In this document: positions 34,560 to 45,059 of the stretch, piece by piece
Numbering within the stretch: position 1 is the first letter of the stretch
Layout: every line of letters begins with the position of its first letter
Source of the DNA: Saprospiraceae bacterium
GTDB lineage: Bacteria; Bacteroidota; Bacteroidia; Chitinophagales; Saprospiraceae
DNA length: 64,000 nucleotides
Direction: 5' to 3'
Assembly (NCBI GenBank): GCA_016714085.1
Contig: JADJNW010000001.1
Span: 1,054,001 to 1,118,000, forward strand
Translations under genes and position numbers: made by a program
Notes under the pieces: model-generated
Database searches by the model: none
The model's input: only the letters and a program-made list of their open reading frames with translations
What the model was told of the DNA's origin: nothing

Positions 34560-36914
34560 TTATTCACTTTTTAAGGAATCCGCCGGATTGGCTACTGCTG
34601 CGCGAATCGCTTGTGAGCTCACCGTCAACATGGCAATCACGACTGCCAAAACCCCGGCAATAACAAATAACCACCAACTCAATTCAATGCGGTAGGCAAA
34701 GCGCTCCAGCCATTGATTCATCGCCCACCAACCCAATGGGAAGGCAATCAAAGTAGAGATTAAAACCAGCTTCAAAAAATCGGTAGATAAGAGTGTAACA
34801 AGACTTGTAACGCTGGCACCCAGCACTTTACGAATACCAATTTCCTTGGTGCGTTGTTCGGCGGTAAAGGCAGCTAAACCAAATAATCCTAAACAGGAGA
34901 CAAAAATAGCGAGAATAGCAAAAGCGCGAGATAAAGAACTAACGCGTTGTTCGCTGCGGTAAAGTTGGTCGTATTCTTCATCCAAGAAGCGATATTCAAA
35001 TGGATAGGCAGGGCTGTGCTTTTTCACTACTTTTTCCATTTGTGCTAAAGTATTCGACACATTTTGACCATCAATCCGCACGTATAAAACATTGATAAAT
35101 GGTTGTAAATAAAGTATAACGGGTTGCTGCGCCGTATGTAATGAATTGATCGAAAAATCCTTTACAAGTCCAATAATTTGTCCTTTGGTGTCGCCCCAAG
35201 TCAAGCTTTTGCCGACTGGGTCTGTCATGCCCATGAGTCGCGCAGATTCTTCATTGATAATAAAATTGACCGAATCGGTCGCAAATTCTTTTGAAAAATC
35301 ACGCCCTGCTTTTAATTCTGCGCCAATCGTTTTTACAAAATCATAACTTGTGCCAATATGATTAAATAAAATATCCTGGTCGGGATTTTTACCTTCCCAG
35401 CTAAAATTGGACGTATTGCTACCCCAGCTATAAATCAAGCCATCGGAAGTAGTAATCTCTTGAATACCAGGGATTTGTTTTAATTCTGATTTTACAATTT
35501 CATAATTAGCACTTAATGTTTCATTGGAAGGTATGTACAATAAATTATCTTTATTATATCCTAGATTTTTATTACGTATATAATTCATTTGATTGTAAAT
35601 AACCAAAGTACCGACCACCAAAAAAATAGCAATGGCAAACTGTGCAACCACCAATCCTTGCCGAAACCATACTGCGCCTTTGCCTGTTTTTACTACCCCT
35701 TTAAAAACTTCTATCGGTTGGAAAGATGACAAAAATAATGCAGGATAACTGCCTGACACTAAGCCCGTTAATATTACAATCGAGAGCCAAGCCAACCAGA
35801 AATTCGGGTTATTTATTTTTAAAACAATCTCTGTTTCAAATAAATTATTAAACCAAGGTAAAATCAAGGCTGTCAAGCCAATAGCGATTAATCCTGATAT
35901 AAAACTCATGATGAGAGACTCTCCTAAGAATTGCCCAAAGAGTTGCCCGCGCACTGCGCCTGTCACGCGCCGAATGCCGACTTCCTTTGCTCTCAGCGCT
36001 GAGCGAGCCGTAGAGAGATTCATAAAATTGATACAAGCAATTAATATTAAAAACAATGCAATAATGGCAAATAACTTTACATACACGATGCGCCCGCCGC
36101 CCTGATATTTACCATCTTTATAATCCATATGCAAATAAGTATCGCCCATGCTAATCAAATCCAGCACAGCATTTTTCTGATCGGAATGGTCAATCAGGAA
36201 ATTTTTCAGCTTCGCTTCTAAAGCATTCGCATCCGCCCCTTCACTTAATTGTATAAATGCCTGAATCCCATTACTATTCCAGGTTTTTAGCCAATCATTT
36301 TTTTGTACAAATGATTCAACAGGCATTACAAAATCAAATTGAAGCGTAGATTGATCAGGGACCTTAGCAAAAACGGCACTCACTTGATAATTTTCTATAT
36401 TATCAATGCGAATGACTTTGCCAATGGCATTGCTTGTATTAAAATATTTATTTGCTAAATCTTCACTAATCGCAATAGAAGTGGGCTGCTTTAGAGCAGT
36501 GTTGGCATCTCCGTGCAGCATTTTAAAGGAAAACATTTGGAAAAAATCTTCATCCGCATAATGGCCATTTTCCTTGAAAGCCTTATCACCAACGGTGAAC
36601 AGCAACTGATTGCCCCAGGTAATGCGAGTTGCTTTTTCTATCTCAGGAATTTCTTCTTTCAGCGCCGGCACAAGCGGCCCGGGCGTCGCAAACACCGTGA
36701 GTACGAAGTCATTGCTATAAGTTTGATGCTCCATCACACGATAGAGTCGATCCGCTTTGGTATGAAACTGATCCATGCTCAACTCTCGCTGAATCCACAA
36801 GGCAATGACCATCGCGCCTGTAAGCCCAAGGGCCAAGCCCAGAATGTTAATCGTCGAATTGATTCTGTTTTTCAACAGATTACGCAAAGTAATGGTGAGA
36901 TAGTTTTTGAACAT
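34560..36914 (-). CDS. Orphan MacB/FtsX-type ABC permease, copy 10
   Basis: 784 residues, intact, starting M-F-K-N-Y-L-T-I-T-L-R-N-L-L-K-N-R. The coupling motifs are R-A-K-E-V-G-I-R-R-V-T-G-A and R-T-K-E-I-G-I-R-K-V-L-G-A. The C-terminus has V-S-S-Q-A-I-R-A-A-V-A-N-P-A-D-S-L-K-S-E, where most copies have V-S-F-Q and N-P-V; this end is shared with copy 9. Copy 9 starts 83 bp downstream, so the two could form one transcript. A 7-bp inverted repeat lies 36-53 bp upstream of the ATG. Confidence 0.9.
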   Translation of the reverse strand: MFKNYLTITLRNLLKNRINSTINILGLALGLTGAMVIALWIQRELSMDQFHTKADRLYRVMEHQTYSNDFVLTVFATPGPLVPALKEEIPEIEKATRITWGNQLLFTVGDKAFKENGHYADEDFFQMFSFKMLHGDANTALKQPTSIAISEDLANKYFNTSNAIGKVIRIDNIENYQVSAVFAKVPDQSTLQFDFVMPVESFVQKNDWLKTWNSNGIQAFIQLSEGADANALEAKLKNFLIDHSDQKNAVLDLISMGDTYLHMDYKDGKYQGGGRIVYVKLFAIIALFLILIACINFMNLSTARSALRAKEVGIRRVTGAVRGQLFGQFLGESLIMSFISGLIAIGLTALILPWFNNLFETEIVLKINNPNFWLAWLSIVILTGLVSGSYPALFLSSFQPIEVFKGVVKTGKGAVWFRQGLVVAQFAIAIFLVVGTLVIYNQMNYIRNKNLGYNKDNLLYIPSNETLSANYEIVKSELKQIPGIQEITTSDGLIYSWGSNTSNFSWEGKNPDQDILFNHIGTSYDFVKTIGAELKAGRDFSKEFATDSVNFIINEESARLMGMTDPVGKSLTWGDTKGQIIGLVKDFSINSLHTAQQPVILYLQPFINVLYVRIDGQNVSNTLAQMEKVVKKHSPAYPFEYRFLDEEYDQLYRSEQRVSSLSRAFAILAIFVSCLGLFGLAAFTAEQRTKEIGIRKVLGASVTSLVTLLSTDFLKLVLISTLIAFPLGWWAMNQWLERFAYRIELSWWLFVIAGVLAVVIAMLTVSSQAIRAAVANPADSLKSE

Positions 36915-36949
36915 AGCTATATGATTAGAGTCGGGTTAAGAATATTGCT

Positions 36950-36967
36950 AATACAGAAGACTGTATT
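36950..36967. promoter_or_regulatory. Inverted repeat upstream of permease copy 10
   Basis: AATACAG (36950-36956) and CTGTATT (36961-36967) are exact reverse complements with a 4-bp spacer. The minus-strand reading contains TCTTCTGTAT, which also occurs at 28464-28473 (upstream of copy 8) and 42134-42143 (upstream of copy 11). It could be a regulator site for part of the permease family, though it is short and A+T-rich. Confidence 0.3.
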
Positions 36968-37087
36968 TTTTGAAATTCGTTACAAAATAGGCATTTTTTT
37001 ATAATTAGATAGGATACTTAATTTTTTTAAGATGATGATGAAAAATTATGATATAAATAGCATAATCTTAATAAATCATTACAATCC

Positions 37088-39559
37088 CTATCCCATTTTT
37101 TTCAAATATTGCAATACTATTCTAATTTCGCCATAAGAATAGGCATCGCCAAAATGGAATTTTATATCGCCGAGTAACTTGGCAGGGTTTTCTTTTACAA
37201 ATTGCTCAATTATATTTACTTTTTCCTTTTCCATTACATCAAAAATATTCAATTCGCCTAATTCTATATAATGTGCCAGATGTCCTTCGATAGTGGAAGT
37301 CGTCAATCCGCGCTCCTGCGCAATATCCACGATACTTTTGCCGGATTTGAATAAATCAAAACTGAGTTTTTTGGTATCTACTTTTACTTTTTTGGGCGCT
37401 TCGGACAAGGATAACTGCGCCCCTTCCAGTCCTTTAGCTACGCAGTATTCCTGAATGATTTCAAGGATTTCTGCACCGTAGCGCTTGCTTTTGCTTTCAC
37501 CGATGCCTTTTACTTTTTTAAGCGCAGGAATATTGGCAGGCAACAGTTCGATCAATTCGAGTAACGACTTGGTTGGCAGCACTTTATATGGCTCTACATT
37601 ATGAGATGCAGCCGTATCGTCACGCCATTTTTTTAGCAAAACGTACAATTCGGGATGAGCAGCATTTTTGGGTGCAGCAGCAAATCCGGCAGCGATTGGC
37701 GTAATAACAGAAGAAGCTTTGAAGTCAATTTGGGCATCGGCTTTGGCGCGCAGATAAGCGCGAGTGGAAAAACCCGCTTGTGTCGATTTCAGGCAAATAT
37801 GCTTGACAAAAAGCTCGCGTTGTAGGTTTTCCAAGGCTTCTGTTGCTACCTTTTGTACGGTTTTATTATCGGTCAGAATGGAAAGGCTATTAAATCCTGA
37901 CATCAATTCCCCCGTCGATTTTTTCTAAAAACCAGGCACAAGCTTTCTGAATACGGGTTTGTAAATCTTTATTTTCTTCAGGCAATTCAGCATTGGTAAA
38001 AAAGCTTTGTAATTGCAATTTAAATTTCTCGGATACAGCAAAAACGTGGGTTTCAGCTTGCACCAATAATTCTTTGAAGCGTTGAAATGCATCGGCGTGG
38101 AGCGTATTTTCGTGCGTGAGAAACACGCGGTTCAGCTGTTCAAAATATCGTTTTAAGGTACTGAAATCAAACAATTCCAGGATCAAGGATTGCTGAAAAT
38201 CTCGTTTGGATTGATGCAAATGGGCTTCGTCGGGGGCGTTTTGATCGGCTGCCTCGGTATAGTTTTTGACCTTGGTGTCTGTTTTCACGCTGGAAGAAAT
38301 GATCGGCGAACGCAGCACAATCCCTTCAAAACGCTTGCAGCGACTCAGCGCCACATACACTTGTCCATGTGCAAATGCCGACTGCGCGTCAATAATCGCT
38401 CGTTCAAACGTCAATCCCTGACTTTTATGAATCGTGATCGCCCAAGCCAAACGCAATGGATATTGATTAAAACCACCAATGATTTCTTCCGAAACTTCTT
38501 TGGTCTTTTCGTCCAAAGTATATTTTACATTCGTCCATTCTACGGGAGATACAGGAATTATATTTTCATCATCAGGGCATTTTACATAAATCGTATCTTC
38601 TTGAATTTTAATAATTTGCCCGATTTTTCCATTATAATAACGCTTTTCGCGGGAAGCATCATTTTTTACAAACATGACCTGCGCACCTGTGTTTAATTCC
38701 AGTGTCTGGTCGGTCGGGTAAGCGTGTTCCGGAAAGTCCCCAAACACTTCGGCTTTAAAAAAATGGGAATCTCCCGGAATTTTGGCTAAGTTTTCTGAAT
38801 TGATTACTTGCGCGGAAGCATTATGAGAGGTCAAAGTAATGTAAGCGGCATCGGCATTTGGTTGAAAATCAGGAATATAGCGACTATTCAATTGTTCCAG
38901 CACCTCTGGATCGAGTTTATTATTGCGCACCTTGTTGAGCAATTCTATAAAAAGGTGATCGCTTTGGCGGTAAATATGCTTGAGTTCGATAGCCACGGGT
39001 CGGTTTGTTGCAGCGCCAAACTGCTAAAGAAATAAGGTGTTTCATAATGCGCACGTAATAATTCCCAATCTTCGTCTTTGACAACCGGCGGCAGTTGGTG
39101 TAAATCGCCAATCATCAGTAATTGTACCCCACCGAAAGGTCGTTGTCGGTCTTTGTAACGCCGAAGTACATCGTCCACGGCATCGAGCAAATCAGCACGC
39201 ACCATGCTAATTTCATCAATGACAAGCAAATCAAGACTTTGAATCAATCGAATTTTATCACGAGTAAAGCGCCGTTGTCGAGCAGCATCCTGTGTATATT
39301 CTGGCAAGAACAAGCCAAACGGCAATTGAAAAAAGGAGTGAATTGTCATGCCTCCTGCATTGATCGCCGCCACACCCGTAGGCGCTACTACTGCCATGCG
39401 CTTGACAGGCTCATGCTTCAGTTGCTGCAAAAAAGTGGTTTTGCCCGTGCCAGCCTTACCTGTCAGGAAAATATTTTTATTGGTATTACTGACGTAATCG
39501 AAAGCAAGTTCGAGTTGGGGATTCGACTGGTAATTCAAAAGCGATTCGGTTTCCAACAA
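37088..39559 (-). CDS. PIF1-like superfamily 1 helicase with HRDC and HTH_40 C-terminus, two frameshifts
   Basis: Joined length is about 823 residues. The N-terminal frame (38945-39559) has Walker A G-K-A-G-T-G-K-T-T (about 33-41), Walker B L-L-V-I-D-E-I-S-M and G-D-L-H-Q-L-P-P-V. The middle frame (37890-38996) has the late helicase motif A-I-T-I-H-K-S-Q-G-L-T-F and V-A-L-S-R-C. The last frame (37088-37906) has an HRDC domain (E-L-Y-V-L-L-K-K-W-R, ending near V-K-G-I-G-E-S-K) and an HTH_40-like region (S-I-V-D-I-A-Q-E-R-G-L). One indel lies near 38985. The other is a G5 run at about 37905 where G4 restores D-G-E-L-M-S-G-F. The enzyme probably unwinds DNA 5'-3' during replication or repair. 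It shows no functional tie to the permeases around it. Confidence 0.85.
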
Positions 39560-39662
39560 AACTAAGCAAAAGCAGGAAGGGACGCAAGGAACAAAAGCGA
39601 TTTTAATATGTAATAGTTCCCAAATCTCCTAGTCTCCTATTCCCCAAGTCTCTTCCGCTTCC

Positions 39663-42038
39663 TTATTCTGATTTAATCGCGTCCACTGGATTCGCTACTG
39701 CAGCCCGGATAGCTTGCGAACTCACCGTTACCAATGCAATCAACAACGCGCCAATTCCTGTGATGGCAAATACCCACCAACCCACATGGATGCGGTAAGT
39801 ATAATCTTGCAACCAATCATTCATCGCCCACCAGGCAATAGGCGTCGCAATGACAATGGCGATGAGTACCAACCAAAGAAAATCCTTGGAAAGCAACGTC
39901 ACGATGTCTTGAATATTTGCACCCAGTACTTTCCGAATACCAATTTCTTTGGCGCGTTGCTCTGCAACATAAGCCGACAAGCCCAACAAACCCAAGCAGG
40001 AAATAAAGATTGCTAATATTGCGAAAACGCTGGCCAACTTACCGATACGCTCTTCCGCTCTGAATTTGGCTTCAAAATCTTCATCTGTAAAAGTGAATTC
40101 AAAAGGACTTCCGGGATTAAAGGTTTTAAAAACGCCTTCCACTTTGCTCAAAGCATCTTGGACGGGCGTGCCAGGCATTAATTTGATGCTTATCATATTA
40201 GCCCAATTATAATCTATCCCAAAAATCGTAGGTTTTATGGGCGTATAAGGCGATTCCATCACCATATTTTCAATAACGCCAACCACTTGATAGGTTTCAT
40301 CATTTTTACGAATGGTCTTACCTACAATATCTTCGATACCAATCAGTTCCTTCGCTGCTTCATTGAGAATCAGCGCCGAAGTATCGGTAGAAAAATCCCT
40401 CGAAAAGTCCCGCCCTTCCTTGATTTTCCAGCCTACGGTTTTACCAAAATCATGCGTACAAGCTATTGTCCCGAAAATAGGCAGGCTATTCGGGTCTTTA
40501 CCTTCCCATTCGTAGCCGATTTGATTCGACCACACTCCAGTGATCGGGCTGGAAGACTGTGCCATCTCATACACCGCGCCTGTACGCAATAATTCACTGC
40601 GGAGCGCGTCGTATTTGCCTTGCAGATCGGGCGTATTTATAAAAATAGAGATCAAGCCATCTCTGGAGTAGCCGACCGGACGGTTTTTGGCGTGTTGAAT
40701 TTGATTAAAAACGACGATCGTACCAATAATCAGCATAATGGAAACGGTGAATTGCAACACTACCAAGGCTTTGCGCGGCACAGAGGCCCAAGGGCCCGCC
40801 CGAAACGTACCTTTTAAAACACGCAGTGGCTGAAAAGAAGACAAATAAAAAGCAGGATAGCTACCCGCTACTATGCCCGTAATCAAGATAAATCCAGCAA
40901 TCAATAACCAAAAAACAGGCTCTGACCAAAGAATGCGCACTTCTTTTCCTGCCAATTCATTAAATGCGGATAATGAAAGTTGCACGATCAAAATGGATAA
41001 TAAAGACGCCAGAAAAGTAATCAACAAGGATTCACTCAGGAATTGCCCTATTAATTGCCGATGTAAAGAACCTACGGTTTTTCGTACGCCCACTTCTTTT
41101 GCTCTTTTTTCCGAACGCGCCGTGGAGAGATTCATAAAATTGATACAAGCTAAAAGCAGCACGAATAACCCTATGATACCAAACAGCCATACGAATTGAA
41201 TTCTACCGCCGATGTTTTTACCATCTTTAAACTCGCCATACAAATGCCAGCGATTCATCGGATGCAAGAATAATTCCGGGTTTCCGTCTTTATTATAAGC
41301 TTTTTCAATGCCTTTGATTTTATTAGAAAGACTTGTCATATCAGCAGCAGCAGCAATTTGCACAAAGGCTTGGAAAGAGTGATTTCCCCAGTTGTCCCTC
41401 GAATTTTGCACCCATTCCTGCGTTGATACATACAAAGACCAGGGTATATAAAATGTAGTCGCATTGAACTCCGAATTGAAGGGAAGATCAGCGAAAACAC
41501 CCGTCACCTTTACATCCATCTGGTTATCAATCTTTATAATTTTATCCATTGGATTTTCGTCGCCAAACAAGGTTTTGGCTACCGATTCGGATAAAAGGAT
41601 AGAATTGGGATCTTTCAAAGCATCTTCGTATCTGCCTTCAAGCATCTTCAAACTCAGCATTTTCGGCAAGTCCAGCTCTGCGAACATCCCTTCTTTGCTG
41701 ATTTTCTTGTCTCCCACTGCCAATATATGTGCAAAATTCCAGGAGCCCATCGCAACGTGCTTAAAATCAGAAGCATACTTCGTGCGTAATTCATTACCCA
41801 AAGGAAAAGCAATGGCAAAACTGGCGCCTGTCTTTTTATCAAAAGTTTGATTAATCATTACGCGCGCCAGACTATCATAATTTTCATGATAGGTATCATA
41901 AGTGACTTCATCATGAATCCACAAACCAATCAGAATCGTGACCGCCATGCCAACGGATAGTCCAGCGATATTGATAATGCTAAAAACCTTATTTTTGAAG
42001 AGATTTCTCCAGGCGATTTTCAGATAATTTTGCAGCAT
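39663..42038 (-). CDS. Orphan MacB/FtsX-type ABC permease, copy 11
   Basis: 791 residues, intact, starting M-L-Q-N-Y-L-K-I-A-W-R-N-L-F-K-N-K. The coupling motifs are R-A-K-E-V-G-V-R-K-T-V-G-S and R-A-K-E-I-G-I-R-K-V-L-G-A. The end N-P-V-D-A-I-K-S-E differs from the common S-L-R-S-E. Copy 12 ends 127 bp upstream on the same strand. The 103 bp between this stop and the helicase start holds C+T-rich short repeats (CCCAAATCTCCTAGTCTCCTA) and no terminator that I can see. Confidence 0.9.
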   Translation of the reverse strand: MLQNYLKIAWRNLFKNKVFSIINIAGLSVGMAVTILIGLWIHDEVTYDTYHENYDSLARVMINQTFDKKTGASFAIAFPLGNELRTKYASDFKHVAMGSWNFAHILAVGDKKISKEGMFAELDLPKMLSLKMLEGRYEDALKDPNSILLSESVAKTLFGDENPMDKIIKIDNQMDVKVTGVFADLPFNSEFNATTFYIPWSLYVSTQEWVQNSRDNWGNHSFQAFVQIAAAADMTSLSNKIKGIEKAYNKDGNPELFLHPMNRWHLYGEFKDGKNIGGRIQFVWLFGIIGLFVLLLACINFMNLSTARSEKRAKEVGVRKTVGSLHRQLIGQFLSESLLITFLASLLSILIVQLSLSAFNELAGKEVRILWSEPVFWLLIAGFILITGIVAGSYPAFYLSSFQPLRVLKGTFRAGPWASVPRKALVVLQFTVSIMLIIGTIVVFNQIQHAKNRPVGYSRDGLISIFINTPDLQGKYDALRSELLRTGAVYEMAQSSSPITGVWSNQIGYEWEGKDPNSLPIFGTIACTHDFGKTVGWKIKEGRDFSRDFSTDTSALILNEAAKELIGIEDIVGKTIRKNDETYQVVGVIENMVMESPYTPIKPTIFGIDYNWANMISIKLMPGTPVQDALSKVEGVFKTFNPGSPFEFTFTDEDFEAKFRAEERIGKLASVFAILAIFISCLGLLGLSAYVAEQRAKEIGIRKVLGANIQDIVTLLSKDFLWLVLIAIVIATPIAWWAMNDWLQDYTYRIHVGWWVFAITGIGALLIALVTVSSQAIRAAVANPVDAIKSE

Positions 42039-42165
42039 AATAATTCGATTGAACGTTCGGGTGATTGTTTATCAAAGTAAAAGACTTCCAGAAAATGAAA
42101 AAGTTACCGAGTCTCTTAATTTTTGATATAGATTCTTCTGTATTTAAAAATTGCATTAAAAGTAT

Positions 42166-44631
42166 TTATTCACTCCGCAAACTCTTCACCGGATTTGCCC
42201 ATGCTGCCCGCACCGCCTGAAAACTCACCGTGGCCAAGGCAATAAAAATTGCTATAAAGCCCGCCAATACAAAGAGCCACCATTCAACATTAATTCGGTA
42301 CGCAAAATCCTGCAGCCATTGCGTCATCACCCACCAGGCAACCGGGGAAGCTACTAGAATGGCGATGAGCACCAACCATAAAATATCTTTTGACAACAAA
42401 GCTACAATGCCCGTCGTGCTTGCCCCCAGAACCTTTCGGATGCCAATTTCTTTAGTGCGCTGTGTAATCGTATAACCCGATAGTCCAAACAAACCCAAAC
42501 ACCCTACAATAATTGCCAGTATAGCGAAAATCGAAGATAGCCGCCCAAAGGTTTTTTCGTTTTCGTATTGTTGTGCGAAGTATTCATCTAAGAAAAAATA
42601 CTCAAATGGGTTACCCGGGAACGCCTTTTGCCAAGCGCTTTCAACTTGGTTGATCGTTTGCGACAAGCGGTTTGTTTTGATGCGCATCGAATAGAATTCA
42701 CCATTATAAGGAGAACAGTAAAAAATAGTTGGATCAAGCGCTTTTTTCAAGGACACCTGATGATAATCATTCACAACGCCCACTACGATTGGATTCCAGC
42801 CGAAGCCAGGAATGGCAAGCGTCTGGCCAATAGCATCGTCCGGCTTTTGAAAGCCAATCAATCGAGCCGCCGATTCTGTGAGAACAACCGCAGTATCAGG
42901 ATCGCTTACAAAATCTCTTGAGAACGCCCGACCGGATACCAATTCCATTTTAAAAACATCCATAAAGTTGTAGTCCATGCTGTTGAAGCGCACCGTCACC
43001 GATTCATTATCATTCGCGCCCATTTTTTTCACCACAGCTTTGTATTCCCGCTGCTTTCCGGGGATGGTCACAGAAGTTGCCACGCCTTCGATTTCCGGGT
43101 TTTGCTGTAATTCAGCACGAAAAACATCAATTGCAGAGTTAAAAGCAGTTCTATCTCTTGAAGTAATACCATGGCGCTCCACCACCAACACTTGGTCAAT
43201 ATTCATACCTAAATCCTGGTTCAACATAAAATTCAATTGGCGGTAAATGATAATCGTTCCCACGATCAGCACCACTGAAGCCATGAACTGCACAACTACT
43301 AAGCCTTTGCGCAGCAAAATACCGCTTGTGCTATTTTTCAATCTGCCCTTCAGCACCAGCATGGGCTTGAAAGAAGATAGAATCCACGCCGGATAGAAAC
43401 CTGATAAAAAAGTGCCAACCGTCCACAACAGCAGTAGCAGCGCCAAAAACCAGGGTTGTATGAGATACGTGATATCAAATTCCTGTTTTGCAAGGGTATT
43501 AAAAAAAGGCAAGGACAGCAACGTAAACACCCACGCCAATACAATGGCAAATAAATTGACAAATCCGGCCTCCACGAGATACTGGGTGATGAGTTGATTT
43601 TTATAAGCGCCTACCACTTTGCGCATACCGACTTCCCTGGCGCGTTCCACGGCTCTCGCGGTGGAGAGATTGATATAATTGATCCAGGCAATGGAAAGCA
43701 CAAACAGACCAATCAAGCCCATGAAGAAAACAATGCTTTTGTCGCCATTCGGTTCGGCTTCTTCTGCGAGGTCGGAGGTCAGGTGAATATCTTTCAAAGC
43801 TTGTAAACTGAGAATATCCTTTTGGTTTTGCTGGGCGTTATTGGGCTTGTATTTGTCAACAATGGCAGGAAATTTCGCTTCGAGCGCTCTGGGATCAGTG
43901 CCAGGCTTCACCGTAATAAATGTGTACATATCCTTGCGTCCCCAGCTTTGATCGTAGCGCGCAGGGGCTCCCTCGGAGCGTCCAAACAAGGTTTTGTAAG
44001 AAAACAAGACATCAAATTTTAGATGCGTATTAGGTGGTAAGTCTTTGAAAACGCCTGTTATCTTGACCAGTTCATTATTATAATCATCGTCTTCCAATTG
44101 TAGGGTTTTGCCCATGGGATTCTCATTACCAAAATAGAGTTTGGCATAATGTTCGGAAATCACAGCCGATAAAGGCTCTGCTAAAGCGGTTTTGGGATCA
44201 CCCATCGCCATCGGATAACCCATCATAGAGAGGAAAGAAGAGTCCGCGTATAGAAATCGGCGATGCTTGAAAGCAATGGGGTCGGGCTTGGCCTCTTTAT
44301 TGGTAATGATGACGTTGTTTTTGTACCCCAAATTGTACAAGCGGGCATACCCGGTCACCTCAGGTAACTCGCTCATCAGAGCAGGGCCTGCCCCAGGGTA
44401 GTTTTCAGCGCTGGAGATAGCCAGTTCATTATTGACAAAGGTTTCGAGTTTAACTCGATAGATATTGTCTGCATTAGAAATGAAATTCTCATAACTGCGC
44501 TCAAACCAAACAAATTGGGCGATAAGTAAAAAAACGGTCACGCCGATGGCCAAACCGAAAATATTAATAAAGGTGAAAACCCGATGCTTGAGTAAATTAC
44601 GGAAGGCGATTTTAAGGTAATTCCTAAACAT
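42166..44631 (-). CDS. Orphan MacB/FtsX-type ABC permease, copy 12
   Basis: 821 residues, the longest copy, intact, starting M-F-R-N-Y-L-K-I-A-F-R-N-L-L-K-H-R. The coupling motifs are R-A-R-E-V-G-M-R-K-V-V-G-A and R-T-K-E-I-G-I-R-K-V-L-G-A. The extra length is in the periplasmic cores, for example I-T-N-K-E-A-K-P-D-P-I-A-F-K-H-R-R. Its upstream region opens into the 21-bp tandem repeat block at 44758-45053. The stretch just before the ATG (GGTAATTTCTATCAAAAAG) resembles the one before copy 7 (GGTGATTTCTATCTAAAAAG), which may be a common leader or promoter-proximal element. Confidence 0.9.
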   Translation of the reverse strand: MFRNYLKIAFRNLLKHRVFTFINIFGLAIGVTVFLLIAQFVWFERSYENFISNADNIYRVKLETFVNNELAISSAENYPGAGPALMSELPEVTGYARLYNLGYKNNVIITNKEAKPDPIAFKHRRFLYADSSFLSMMGYPMAMGDPKTALAEPLSAVISEHYAKLYFGNENPMGKTLQLEDDDYNNELVKITGVFKDLPPNTHLKFDVLFSYKTLFGRSEGAPARYDQSWGRKDMYTFITVKPGTDPRALEAKFPAIVDKYKPNNAQQNQKDILSLQALKDIHLTSDLAEEAEPNGDKSIVFFMGLIGLFVLSIAWINYINLSTARAVERAREVGMRKVVGAYKNQLITQYLVEAGFVNLFAIVLAWVFTLLSLPFFNTLAKQEFDITYLIQPWFLALLLLLWTVGTFLSGFYPAWILSSFKPMLVLKGRLKNSTSGILLRKGLVVVQFMASVVLIVGTIIIYRQLNFMLNQDLGMNIDQVLVVERHGITSRDRTAFNSAIDVFRAELQQNPEIEGVATSVTIPGKQREYKAVVKKMGANDNESVTVRFNSMDYNFMDVFKMELVSGRAFSRDFVSDPDTAVVLTESAARLIGFQKPDDAIGQTLAIPGFGWNPIVVGVVNDYHQVSLKKALDPTIFYCSPYNGEFYSMRIKTNRLSQTINQVESAWQKAFPGNPFEYFFLDEYFAQQYENEKTFGRLSSIFAILAIIVGCLGLFGLSGYTITQRTKEIGIRKVLGASTTGIVALLSKDILWLVLIAILVASPVAWWVMTQWLQDFAYRINVEWWLFVLAGFIAIFIALATVSFQAVRAAWANPVKSLRSE

Positions 44632-44757
44632 GGTGTTTGATTATGGGTTCAGGTAATTTCTATCAAAAAGAAAGACGCTCTAAAATCTGAAAGGTTACAA
44701 GAATTTCTTTTGTTTTTTGCTGCTATTTTCAGAGGCAATGCTGATACTATAAATGGA

Positions 44758-45053
44758 ATTTGGGATAGCCTGAGGGGCCCCAACTTAGATTTGGGCAGTC
44801 CTAACTGCGTTTGGGCATCCCTAAATTGAATTTGGGAATCCTAAATCAAATCTGGGACGCCCTAAAATGTATTTAGGGATGCCTATTTTACATTTGGGAC
44901 TCCCCATTTTACATTTAGGGAAGCCTATTTTGTATTTAGGAAAGTCCCAGAAGAACTGGGGAAAGCTCCAAATAAATTGGGGACGTCCCCGATCATATCA
45001 GAGAAGTCCCCAATCAGCTCAGAGATGCCCCCGAAGAGCCTGTAGGAGGCATC
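44758..45053. repeat. Degenerate ~21-bp tandem repeat, about 13-14 units
   Basis: Units follow the loose pattern AAnnnnATTTGGGnAnnCCTA. The GGG/AGG blocks fall at 44762, 44793, 44813, 44834, 44854, 44876, 44896, 44918, 44939, 44958 and 44979, then AGAG at 45000 and 45021; most steps are 19-22 bp. The middle units are best conserved (ATTTTACATTTGGGACTCCCC and neighbours) and the 3' units decay toward AATCAGCTCAGAGATGCCCCC. Each unit carries a G-run and a C-run that can pair within or between units. The block fills the space between the start of permease copy 12 and the stop of the permease fragment. It is not a CRISPR array, as there are no distinct spacers. Confidence 0.8.
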
Positions 45054-45059
45054 TATTAT

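Noticed and set aside
44758..45053. CRISPR array
   Set aside because: Units are continuous and degenerate; there is no constant repeat with variable spacers of fixed length, and no cas genes are present.
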